Assembly (NCBI RefSeq): GCF_011745365.1
Contig: NW_024468910.1
Location: forward strand, 2,508,068-2,572,067
Reading direction: 5' to 3'
DNA: 64,000 nucleotides
From: Cryphonectria parasitica EP155
Lineage: Eukaryota > Ascomycota > Sordariomycetes > Diaporthales > Cryphonectriaceae
Position numbers and translations under genes: made by a program. Shown here piece by piece: positions 35,918-46,513 of the stretch (position 1 is the first letter of the stretch; each line of letters opens with the position of its first letter). The notes beneath the pieces were generated by a model. The model saw nothing but the letters and a program-made list of their open reading frames with translations. It had not been told where the DNA came from and made no database searches.

Positions 35918-36901
35918 TCAAGCAACAGCAGTGCCGTTCTCTAGAGACTCCTCAGGCCAGACGTTGTAGCCAAAAGTGTCCTTCATGTTCACAAAGCGCG
36001 TGTGCCGTCCCTTGGCCACGCTGTTCACAGCCTCAAAGTCGTCATTGGACAGCTCTGGGACATGAAAGTTGCTCTCGATGCGGCTCGGCGTGGAGCTCTT
36101 GGGCAGGACGGCGTAGCCCCTCCGCAGGCCCCATGCCAGTAGCACCTGGGCGAGGGTGTGGCCGCTGCGATCGGCCACCTCGTTCAGTGTCTTGTTTGTG
36201 CGCACCTTCTCGCCGGTATTGGGCACCTGGTCCTGAGAGCCGAGGGGCGAGTAGGCCTCGGGCAGGACGCCGTTCTCCAAACAGAACTTGACCAGCTCCT
36301 CGTTGGGGAGGAAAGGGTGGATTTCGATCTGATTGACGGTGGGCTTGATCTTGGCATAGGAGAAGAGCTTCTTCAGGCCATCGATGGTCCAGTTGGAGAC
36401 ACCGATGGCGCGGGCCTTGCCGGACTGGTTGATCTCCTCCATGGCGCGCCATGTCGGCTCAGGGTTCTCAGTGAGCTCCTTGTTGATCACATACTTGCCG
36501 TCGGCGCCGAGTTTTGGCTGGTAGTCCTCGGTCCTCTCCGAGGCGATGGGCCAGTGGACGAGGAACAGGTCGACGTAATCGAGGCCGAGCTTGCGCAGTG
36601 ACTCCTCCAACGACCACTTCACGTCTTCGGGCTGGTGCAGGTGGTTCCAGACCTTGGTGCAGATGAAGAGGTCCTCGCGCTTCAGTTTACCCGGATTCTC
36701 CTTGATGTAGTCCCGGATGGCATCGCCGACCTCGTCCTCATTCTGGTAGAAGGCGGCGCAGTCCAGGTGCCGGTAGCCAACCTCGAGAGCTTTCTGGACG
36801 GCCCTGTAGCTCTCACCCTTGGCGCCCTCGCTAGCAAAGGTGCCGAAGCCAAGGCCGGGCATCTTGACGCCATTGTTGAGAGTGAACGTGTGCTGAGCCA
36901 T
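35918..36901 (-). CDS. aldo/keto reductase (galacturonate or glyceraldehyde reductase-like)
   Basis: Intronless, 327 aa, the normal length for the family. It opens with F-T-L-N-N-G-V-K-M-P-G-L-G-F-G-T and keeps the complete catalytic tetrad: D47 and Y52 in H-L-D-C-A-A-F-Y, K83 in C-T-K-V-W and H116 in L-V-H-W-P. G-V-S-N-W and the NADP-binding L-P-K-S-S-T-P-S-R-I are also present. It is a cytosolic NADPH-dependent (beta/alpha)8 reductase. Fungal relatives of this type include GCY1/GLD1-like glycerol or L-glyceraldehyde reductases and the GAR1-type D-galacturonate reductases; I cannot separate these by eye. A pectin role would fit the GH28 gene 7 kb away, but the two are separated by unrelated genes. 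The start at 36901 gives the canonical N-terminus. Confidence 0.93.
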   Translation of the reverse strand: MAQHTFTLNNGVKMPGLGFGTFASEGAKGESYRAVQKALEVGYRHLDCAAFYQNEDEVGDAIRDYIKENPGKLKREDLFICTKVWNHLHQPEDVKWSLEESLRKLGLDYVDLFLVHWPIASERTEDYQPKLGADGKYVINKELTENPEPTWRAMEEINQSGKARAIGVSNWTIDGLKKLFSYAKIKPTVNQIEIHPFLPNEELVKFCLENGVLPEAYSPLGSQDQVPNTGEKVRTNKTLNEVADRSGHTLAQVLLAWGLRRGYAVLPKSSTPSRIESNFHVPELSNDDFEAVNSVAKGRHTRFVNMKDTFGYNVWPEESLENGTAVA

Positions 36902-39384
36902 ATTCGTGGTGTTGCTGTAATTTTGTGGTTTATACTCCTTCAGATAAGGAAAGATAATGCTACATGATGTCAGTTAGTACTCTTCTGAGAGTCTTTAGAG
37001 GATAGAGGAAGATAAGGTGAGTGCCAACTTACTGGAAGTTGTGTCTTAAAAATGCCTCGATGAGTAGTGTGTAGGATAAGGACGTATGTGTTGTTGTCTA
37101 TATGAAAGTCGGTCAAAGTATTGTGTCAACTCTCAAGTATGACGGCGTTGACAGGACGAGCAAATATCAAGACTACGTAGTATGTATACTATAATCAGGG
37201 TTTGACTCGACAGGACTGTGAGTATTCGTACTGTGGTGATCAAGGAGAGGGCGTCAGCATTTTAGAGTTAGGGCCTCCCTTGGAAAACCCTTCGGCGAGC
37301 GACCGATTGATTATTCATCAAGGGAGAGCGCGTCTTTTCTCTCTCTTTCTTTTCGTTGGCCTTTTTCCCTTCAATGTTCTTTCTTGGGCATTGCATCATC
37401 TTGGCCCCAACGACAGCCGCATTATTTCCTTGGCTTGTCGCCACAGTGTCATAGTTTGCTTTGTCGTACGGTGAAAAAAAAAGTTAATTTTTCTTTTCTC
37501 TTCTTTTCCTCTTTTTCTGGGATCATCGCCACGACTTATTCATCGCTCCAACTCTGTTTGACATGACTTGAATAAGTCAAGGGTGCCAATATTGTCCCAG
37601 TCAAACAGTACCTTTTAGGTGACAGCCGATCCCACCAGAAGGAGGTGACAGCGGGTCCTGTTTACGGAACAGGCGGTTTCACTAGAGAAATCAAGGTCGA
37701 ATCAGACGTCAGGCATGTGAAAAAGGGTCCCTGGGGTTTTCAGGTGACGCAAGGGTCACCAGTACAAAGACTGTAGATTAGGTTTTTAGTTATTCTGGTA
37801 CACGACTTTATGCGCGCAAGGCCAGCATTCTGACAAGTCTCTCTTGAGCAAGGCCGACAGAGGATCACCAGGCAGGCGGTGCCCCGATCTTCAAGTCACC
37901 GTTGCCGCCTGGATCTTACCGAACAGAGATTTTATCCGAGGCCCGGTTTTGTGACATCACCCGGCCCGCTGAGGATCCGCAAACATGCCGCCAGGCGGAG
38001 ACCATTATATGGTCCTGTACCTAGAAAACACGGCCCTTTTCCGGTGGATGGCTTCCCTGAAGATTATGCAGCGTATCAGGGTCTTTGCTGTCCCTTCCGA
38101 AGGGGTTTAGCCAGGGGATAGGGAAGATTTTGGAACAAATGGAAAAGAAGGAGAGGAGGGGGTAAAATCGAAGGGAGGGAGAGAGACAGAGAGAGAAAAA
38201 CCTAACAAAAAAACTTACTACGTAGTAAACGCTGGCTATAACGAACGAGGTTGGCTCGGGGAAGGCCGACTTCAGTTAGCAGCCCCAAGCACTGATGAGC
38301 CGCCACCTATGAACGCTGACAGTTTCTGCGGCTCTGCGCCCATGCCTGCATTCGTCCAACGTCTAGCCCCTAATTTTTTACTTTTCACCGCAAAAAAACC
38401 TTATCGTACGAAGCTGCGGATCTGGCTGACGCGAGTGCTCACACACCATTCACCATCTGGTCCATTATCTTGCTCCATATTCTGCCCTATACAGCACACA
38501 GTACAACTCACAGCCGCAGCCTTTGTTTCATGCAGAGACACAGTCTGCCGTGTGCCGTCTCCCCCCGCCCACCTCTATCCTCACACTCAGTGCTTGTGGG
38601 CACTGTCAAGACTGTCTCCATGTCTCCTCTCGTTCCCTCCTACGGCTCCCTGTTCGCGTGAATTTGTCGCGATAATTGTGGCGCGATGACGTTCCCAGGC
38701 GAGTCAGGGTCCCATCGCTGTGCCGACTTGTCCAAGAACAGCTCCATTATAGATTACGGATAAGCGTCAAGGTTCCCGTTCCATACCTTGGAAGGCTGAC
38801 GCCAGGTATTGACGACATGCTTTCTTTGTCGTTCTCTGACGTCTCAACGCCGGCGCATCTCGCGGCGGGAATGTAGACAGTACACTTGGCACGGAATACC
38901 TTGGCCAAGTACGTACTAACTTACCATGCACTGTAAAATGTACATGGCAGGATGATGGATGGATCATCATGTCTTTCGTCCCGTTTCGACGTGAACCAGG
39001 ATGCTGCCGTCCTCTAGCTCACCGCGTGGCCTCAAGTAACAAGGCCCTGGGTTGAGGATGGGTTGAGCGATAGGGGGAAAGCTCCAGCTCGAACGAAGGA
39101 GAGAAAAGAAGAAGAAAAAATACAATCCCGTAGTCATCCGAGGTGGAAAGGAGATTTGACCTCTGGGACGGCAGGTATTTAAACGTTTGAAGAGCCCACG
39201 CTCCCGCTGACAGAAGAAGGACAACTCTTGTCGTTACTTGATGATATACCCTCTTTCAGCTCTGTGGTGTTTTAGCATATAAGTCCACAACGAACACGAC
39301 AAACACATTCCCATACATAACTACTCCAACTTTATTTTGATACCCCCTCCACCACATCCTTTCCTCCCTTCAACGTCTTTCAAG
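36902..39384. other. divergent intergenic region
   Basis: This 2.5-kb stretch lies between the divergent aldo/keto reductase and HAD-hydrolase genes and so holds both promoters. No gene is recognised; the longest frame is 126 aa at 38309-38689 without a domain. A purine-rich tract (about 38143-38205) and pyrimidine-rich tracts near 37340 and 37485 are visible. Confidence 0.55.
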
Positions 39385-40970
39385 ATGGTTGCTTTTGAGG
39401 ACTCCGACATTGCCGTCGAGACCAACGGTCACCAGAATGGTTCAGCCAAGACGGAAGCAGGCATTCCAGTCCCAGGCGAGCACGGCGAGGGCGCCATCGA
39501 GGTGCCCGCCACCCGGTCCTCTGTGTCCGAGGCAGCCAAGTACATGCACAATCTGAGCGTGTCGCCGTCCATGAAGGACAGACGGGGGTCGCGCAATTCT
39601 TTTGGCGCTTCGCTGCCTATCCCAAGAAGAGCCTCGAGACAGTCTCGCCTGTCGTCCGTCCACTACCCTGATGCGCGGGAGTCTGGGACGGGTCGGCCGA
39701 CCAGGCCTGGCATGCCAGCCATCCAGCCCACTCGTGCTCTGCTGGCATCTCAGGTGCAGACCATCGAGACGGAGAAGGTGAAGAAGGCCAAGAACATGGC
39801 TTTTGCCTTCGATATTGATGGTGTGCTTGTTCACGGTGATCGTCTGATTCCCGAGGGTCGCAAGGCCCTGGAGATTCTGAATGGCGAGAACGAGCTCGGC
39901 ATCAAGATTCCTCACATCTTGTAAGTTTCACACCGCACTGTTCACATACCAACCCACTGCCTACGGCATACAAGACGAAAATCTCTCCTTGGGGCTTTAG
40001 AACTCTATGCTAACATTTTTGTTTTCCTTCAACAAGCCTCACAAACGGCTCCGGTAAGCCTGAACAGGCACGCTGCGAGCAGCTGTCCAAGATTCTCGGC
40101 CAGCCCGTCCACGTGGACCAATTCATCCAGTCGCACACGCCCATGTCGGCGCTGTCCGAGTACTACAACACTGTCCTGGTGGTCGGTGGCGAGGGCTACA
40201 AGTGCCGCGACGTCGCAGAGCAGTACGGCTTCAAGGACATCGTGGTGCCCAACGACATCATCGCATGGGACCCAACCATCGCCCCCTACCGGGTCTTCAC
40301 CGACGCGGAGCGCGCCACCTCTCGCCCTCGTGACTTCTCCAAGGTCAACATCGAGGCGATCCTCGTCTTCAGCGACAGCCGCGACTACGCGACCGACATG
40401 CAGATCATTGTCGACCTGCTGCGGTCCGAGAACGGGCGGTTCCACACGCTGGCCAAGGACCCCGTGTCGCAGCGCATCCCCATCTACTTCAGCCAGGGCG
40501 ACATGCTGTGCCCTACGGAGCACCCATACCCGCGCATGTCGCAGGGTGCATTCCGCATCGGTCTCGAGGCCATGTACCGCTCGCTGACGGGTGTGGACCT
40601 GGAGCGTGTGGTCTACGGCAAGCCCGAGATGGCCACGTACAAGTACGCCGACGAGGTCATGGCCAGCTGGATGGAGGAGCTGCACGGCGAGGAGAGGCTG
40701 CCCGAGAACATCTACATGGTCGGTGACAACCCTGCCTCGGACATCATCGGCGGCAACATGTACGGCTGGAACACATGTCTGGTGCGTACCGGTGTGTTTC
40801 AGGGCGGCGATAATGATGAGAACAACCCAGCCAACTTTGGCGTGTTCCCGAACGTCCTCGAGGCGGTCAAGACGGCGCTGCGGAAGCAGCTGGGCGACGA
40901 TTTCAAGATGCATTTTGACGAGAGCATGAACCCTCTGCACGCCGAGGGCAACCACGCCATTGAGGTGTAG
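39385..40970 (+). CDS. HAD-superfamily hydrolase, CECR5/YKR070W-type
   Basis: Two exons, 39385-39920 and 40037-40970, with a 116-nt intron (GTAAGT to AACAAG); 489 aa. The first 135 residues are Ser/Arg-rich and probably disordered. The HAD core starts with A-F-D-I-D-G-V-L-V-H-G-D (motif I nucleophile near residue 144), followed by L-T-N-G-S-G (motif II, across the intron) and G-D-N-P-A-S-D-I (motif IV, near 407). The layout matches class IIA HAD proteins of the CECR5/HDHD5 and yeast YKR070W group, which are often mitochondrial and act as phosphatases; the natural substrate is not established. The start lies just after a CT-rich leader and matches the usual sequence context for fungal initiation. 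Confidence 0.9.
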
Positions 40971-41776
40971 GAATCTATTTGTTTACGAGGTGCTTGCAGG
41001 TCAAAGAGCTTGAGCTGCGACTGCCTTGAGGCGTTGGGATGGTGGTTTATTTTCTGGGTACTGGGTTTATATTAGACTTTTTTCTTTCATCCTTTCCACA
41101 TCTGCCTTGCGCACGAAAGAATAAAGACCTTCACGACGGGGGACTCAAAGAGTCTCATCACAATGCATGTATCGACTTTGTCAAACACAGACAAAACATT
41201 TCTTCTGCCACACCATGTGAAGTCGCTCAATAAACTCGCCCATTCTGTCGGTGCCTTTCCGGTGCGGTGGTCAGCAATGCTCCACCAGCCTGCATGCACG
41301 ATCAAAGCTATTCCGGTTAGATCGGCTGTCTCTCTCTCAAAAAAAAAAAACGAGGCACATCACTTTGTCACCGCCAGCATCTAGGACTTGGGTGTACTGC
41401 TGATCGATCACCACTCTTGTCCATGCGCAGAGGCCTTCTTCCACTTTTAAAAATACACTGAGACCCACCTGGTTGCAGCGGATAAAGCGACTTCCTCCGG
41501 ACATGGCCCGTACTGTTCCGAAGGCTCCATAAAATAAATTGGCGGTGATCATCGGCAGCCATTGAATGCATAAGATGCAATGGATTTATGATCATCAATG
41601 CACGGTACTTACCGATTACTTATTAAGTACTAACCGCCATAAGTACGAAATACTTGGTACCCAACCTATGATAACAATTTGAAAGAAAAAGAAGAAAAAA
41701 ACAATTATCGGCGGTAATGGGCTGGGATACTTGATTCGGGGGTCCGCAGTATGGTGTGTGAGATATCTTTCCGAGA

Positions 41777-41813
<37 letters not shown>

Positions 41814-42278
41814 AGCCTAGTCGATGTACACAGTATTGTCAGCCCTGGCTAAGAACCAGACTTTTGCGGCCAACATCGTTACCGCGTATGAATCACAAAG
41901 CCTCTTCAGTCTTCCTTCGTCGCCATGCCAGTCCAGACCCCATGGGCCGCTCGCCACATCTGGGAGCATCTGACCAGAATCATGTGCCATGAGGGTGTCA
42001 AGCGAAAGTAATTCCAGAGATAGTCTTTCAGAGATTCGAGACACGTAGGAAAGGAGTGGCACATGAACTACAACCCTTGACAGCCACTGTCCGAACCCTT
42101 CCACAGGATGTCTCCTCGTGAAGATTCTTGTAGAACGCACATATTCCAGCCTGCGCTGGGGACGGCCATGACCATACTACTTTGGAACAGTCACAAAAAA
42201 TATACTCAATAGGTATCGTGGTATCATATTAATCTATCTCAAATCCCCATCTCTATTCTCTTTCTAGAATCTATCCCT
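40971..42278. other. convergent intergenic region with poly-A tract
   Basis: 3' flanks of the HAD hydrolase and amino-acid permease genes. It contains a 12-nt A run at about 41340-41351 and a 33-nt A run at 41778-41810. A 107-aa minus-strand frame (42140-41817) ends right beside the long A run; it reads like protein but shows no domain and may be a relic. Confidence 0.55.
41778..41810. repeat. 33-nt homopolymer A
   Basis: An uninterrupted run of 33 A on the plus strand. It may be a slippage tract or a retroposition scar; no element body or target duplication is visible beside it. Confidence 0.9.
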
Positions 42279-44247
42279 CTAGAAACGTCCCATCTGGGCT
42301 GGCGCACCCAGATCATACTTGGTCCCCCGCAGGGCCCCCTCAGGTCCTCTGCTGAGGTCAATCTGGTCCAGAGGCGTCATGCCGACTGGCCTGCCAGCCC
42401 TCGCGCCGTACAGCCTGAATCCAAGCCAGGCGATGGCGAAAACAGGAATCGTGATGTAGCTGGCGAAAAAGTCCGCCACGCTGAAGCTGCCCAGGAACGC
42501 CTGGAACCCGTTGAAGAACAGGATGATGATGAACATGAAAATGCAGATATAGGCCATCAGGGGCTGGCAGTATCCACGGAGAGGGAGGTTTTTGCGGTCA
42601 ACGCCCTGGGCGTCCAGGGCACCCTTGAAGCGGACATAGCACATGCAGATGCACGTCCAGGCGATGAGTGAGCTGAGGGCCGAGAGGTTGGACAGCCAGG
42701 TGAAAGCCTGGTCGGAACCGTTGGATACGGACAGGAAGGCCAGGCAGCCGAAGCAGAAGGCGACGATGACGCCCATGTAAGGAGTTCCGACGCGGCTGGT
42801 CTTGAGGAAGGCGGACGGCATGGAGCGCTGACGGGCGAGGGCCATCATGGTGCGAGAGAGACCGTAGGCGTTCTCGTTGCCAGACGACAGGGCCGAGGTC
42901 ATGACGATGGCGTTGATGACCGAGGGGAGCACCTTGACACCCGTCTGCTGGCAGATGACGACGAAGGGGGACGAGGCGGCGGTGCTGCCACCGGCGGCGA
43001 CGGCCGACAGCAGCTCGGGGGAGTGCTGGCTGACGTTGACGCCGATGATGATGACGGCTGTGACGTACAGACCGACAATGCGGTAAAAGACCGTCTTGGT
43101 GGCCGTCTTCATGGTTTTGCGGGGGTTGTGCGCCTCACCGGCGATGATACCGATCGACTCGACACCGCCATAGGCGAAAGCGGCCTGGGTGAGGACCTTC
43201 CAGAAGCCCAGGAAGCGGGCGAGGCTGACAGGGGAAAGGTCGCCAAAGGTGTCGTTGAAGGGCTCGGTGCGCCAGTACTTGCCACCAGTGTACACTATTC
43301 ATCGTCCTCATTGTCAGTACCTGGCTGCTGTGGAGCAAAAACATGTTCCCACAAAAGGAAGGAGGAGAGAGGAAGGAAACCTACCTCCATTGACACCACC
43401 AGTGTTGGCAACGATGCCGAAAATAATCAGCCCTACCAGCAGGGCGATCTTGAGACAGGCAAAGAAAAACTCGATCTCTCCGTAGTATTTCACTCCAAGG
43501 AAGTTGGTCAGAATACACACCACCAAGAAGACGGCAATGTATGCGGCAAGCTGTGTAACAAAAGTCAGCACATGAACCCCTCTCAAGATCTCCTTTACTT
43601 CTCCAGGCCAGCAAGTAGAGTTCTTACATGACTAGATGTCTCGTCCCAAAATCCTATCATGAGACCAATAGCTGTGATTTCCGTGGGAACAGTGAAACCC
43701 GTCAGGAGGACGTAGTTGATACCCATGGCGAATCCCATCTCTGGTGAAATATACTTGTTGCCCATCTCGATGAAACCGCCGATATTAGGAGCGAAGACGG
43801 TCCTATTATCAAACAAAAATTGTTAGAAAAGCCTCTCACAAGTGCATGGTTTGAGTAAAGGGGAAAAAGAAAAGGTCGTTTGTAATAGTCAACTTACATC
43901 TCACCCAGGCAGTACATCATCATACCAACCAGACAGCCAACAATGGTATAACCCAAGAAGAAGCCCACAGGGCCTCCATTGGCCAGCGCAGCACCCGAAC
44001 CCAAGAACAGACCGGTGCCGATTGTACCAGCAATGGCAATCATAGAAACATGGCGGGCCTTGAGGTCACGCTTGGTGCCAAACTCGCCGATATGTGTGTC
44101 CTCAAGGTTGTCTAGGGCAGCAGGGTCCTCATAGATACGGGCCACCCGCGTCGACTCAACAGGGTGCAGGTCCTCGGCAGTCGTCTTCTCCTTCTTGGCG
44201 CTGTCGTCGCCCGACGAGTTGGACGTAGAGCGGGTAATACCAAACAT
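42279..44247 (-). CDS. amino-acid permease (YAT family)
   Basis: Four exons: 44247-43898, 43802-43628, 43550-43385, 43294-42279; introns of 95, 77 and 90 nt; 568 aa. After a 65-residue cytoplasmic N-terminus comes the family signature R-H-V-S-M-I-A-I-A-G-T-I-G-T-G-L-F-L-G-S-G, then L-G-E-M-T at the first splice junction. About 12 hydrophobic segments follow. The A-F-A-Y-G-G-V-E-S-I-G-I-I-A-G-E-A segment matches the substrate-binding region of fungal general and dicarboxylic amino-acid permeases. The product is a plasma-membrane proton-coupled amino-acid importer; specificity cannot be read from the sequence. The start was chosen at the ATG after a stop-free but unconserved leader (frame open from about 44343). 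All splice junctions keep the frame and no residue loss is evident. Confidence 0.93.
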
Positions 44248-46513
44248 GGTGACTATGGACGGGGTTTGTCCCTTGTCTTCCTTTGTGATTGTTTTGGTAC
44301 ACGCAGTATTGAACCCACTTCTTGGCTGCAGCCAGAGAAACACACGGATGTAAATGAAGAAGGTTGGGTGAGGGGAGAGTGCGAAAGGGCGCGCTTGACG
44401 ATGCAGCCAAAAAGAGCAACACGATCAATATATAGCTACATCAATATAAGTCAGGCAATGCATTCATAGCGTATTTTTGCTTCTTTCCTTATCTCACTTA
44501 CAACAACACGAAGGGTAAAAAAATAAGCCTTCGGCTTTACTCTTGACTTTGCCCCTATCTCGACCATTAGTCGGGGAAGGGGGTGGTAATTTGTGTCTGC
44601 GCTGGGACTGCCCATGTCCGCCGCGCGGGTCGATCTTCGTTTGGGTCCAGTGGCTTTTTTGGCCCGATGAAGAAACCACCGCCTCTTACGATGCCTTGGC
44701 AACCTAGCAGCTAGCCCGCCCCCTCTCCCGCGTCAGGGTTGTCGATTTTGTACACACAACACCATTAGTCGTTAGTTGAATACAGTGGGCAGTCCGTGGC
44801 CTGACCAACGAACCGCGCTGGCTTCTTTTTGCTGCTGCTGCTATTGCTGCTCGCCTTCAAAGTGGGTAGATTAGTGGTCCAGATTGCTGTTATCTTTTGT
44901 CTGACCCGCTGAGCCACCTCTCTGGATCCAAATCGTGGGGTACTCTGGGGGAGGCCTGGAACCCATAGTTCTAGATCCCTGAGTCGTGGCCAGAGCTGTG
45001 TGGCTAAGACCAATCAATTAGCAAGTGTGTACTCTAAATCCGGCCCATTCTGGACTCGAGGGTATGTGTGTGCGTGGGTGTTCGATAGTAGCCTTGTGAG
45101 AAAAACTGTGAGACAAGGCTGACAATAGATGTAGTGTGGTGTGCAACTTCTTTTACTCGTTTTTGGCCCCGTGAAAACTCATCCATGAGCATAATATGAC
45201 CCATGTCTCTCAATCTAAATCAAAAGTTGTTGGGAGGGGGTATGAAGCTGATTCTTTTTCATTGCCTCTCTGCCTTACCTTTGCGCCCTGAGTCGTGTAC
45301 TGTCAGAGAAACCACAAATATCATTGGCATCCTCGGCCAAATGTAGTATAGCTGCAGGGATCCGAGACAATTTATGTGGATCGTGACAAGAGCCTCTTAC
45401 CACATCCATTTACTTAAAGAACTTGTTTGTGCGCGCGGACCCTTTGGCCTGGGACAGATCTAAAATTCTCTCCTCTTTCAGGGTGGTCGCGTGCCCATTG
45501 GATTGGATGTTCATTGCAGAAAGGGCAATATGTCTTTCGTAAGCCTCTCTCTGGAGGGCATCATTCGTTGATTGTCTCGCCAAAACATCGTTCCACCCTG
45601 CAAGGCTGGCCAGTAATTATTCAATTTTTTTACTTTTGCTTTTGCTTTTGTTCATCCAATCCTTAGTATGCAAGATTGTCCAGCAACGACCCTCGGAATA
45701 GGTTCCATCCGATCTACCATAGTATACAAAGACGCGTCACCTGTTTGCTCAGAGCGTGCATACCATGGTTCATGGTTCGTATGAAGTAGGTAAGCTGAGG
45801 TCTTTAGGCGCGGAAAAGGAACATTATTCGGCGCAGAACGGGAGGGGAAAAACACCAAGAAAACCCCCTTACGGGTAGGGCCGCGAAACCTTAACAGCGC
45901 CAACACGGCGCGGACTACTAAGTGTAGGCTTGACTATAGAAGGGTCAGCGGAGACACCGAGGCGAGGGGTCGAAAAATCAAGCTTGGGTTGTACTAAGCG
46001 ATGCGGCCAAGCCACCAGTGGCCAGCTATCTTTACTTTGCAGATCGGGTCCAGCCGTCGAATGTGAGAAGAGAATCAAGGTTCGTTGCTATGTAAGTCGA
46101 GACTCGATATTGAAATAAAGAGAACATCCAATTCATAAGAGAGAATTCGAAGGATCAAAAGTGTCCCAGCAAGGAAGGTATTTGCGAACCCCCAAACAGG
46201 TGTAAGGTTTTTCAGGGATGCGCTCAGGGTTAGGGGTTTGATTTGTTACCCAGAAATATCTGGTGGGCTTTGGAAAGAGCAATCAACATGGCTTTCAGGG
46301 CTTACGAGAGGGGGTTTTCAGGGCCAGCTTGCATTGATTAGAGGAGAAACTTTTCGTCAAGCAACAACAACAACAGTGATTCATCTCCGGCTGGATCAAG
46401 TAGTCATCCTGTATCCAAGCCCAGAAGTGTTCATCATCAGCTTCCAGGGTCGTTTCATTGTCCCAAATGAAATTCGACGACGCAATCGCAATCGAAACAT
46501 CACAACGAGAGAC
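44248..46513. other. divergent intergenic region
   Basis: Promoters of the amino-acid permease (left) and DHCR24-like gene (right). Frames are short, at most 101 aa, apart from the upstream extension of the DHCR24-like frame (46238-46513), which is Arg/Asn-rich and unlike the family. No RNA gene or element is recognised. Confidence 0.55.

Noticed and set aside
27122..36901. A true pectin-degradation gene cluster
   Set aside because: Only two candidate genes, separated by a purine permease, a tRNA and an orphan; no transporter or other pathway gene for galacturonate is present.
40029..40955. 308-aa minus-strand frame
   Set aside because: It lies entirely opposite the HAD-hydrolase second exon, in a GC-rich third-position shadow, and shows no domain.
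46210..46240. TTAGGG-like words near a gene start as an interstitial telomere
   Set aside because: Only a single GGTTAGGGG occurrence; no tandem array.
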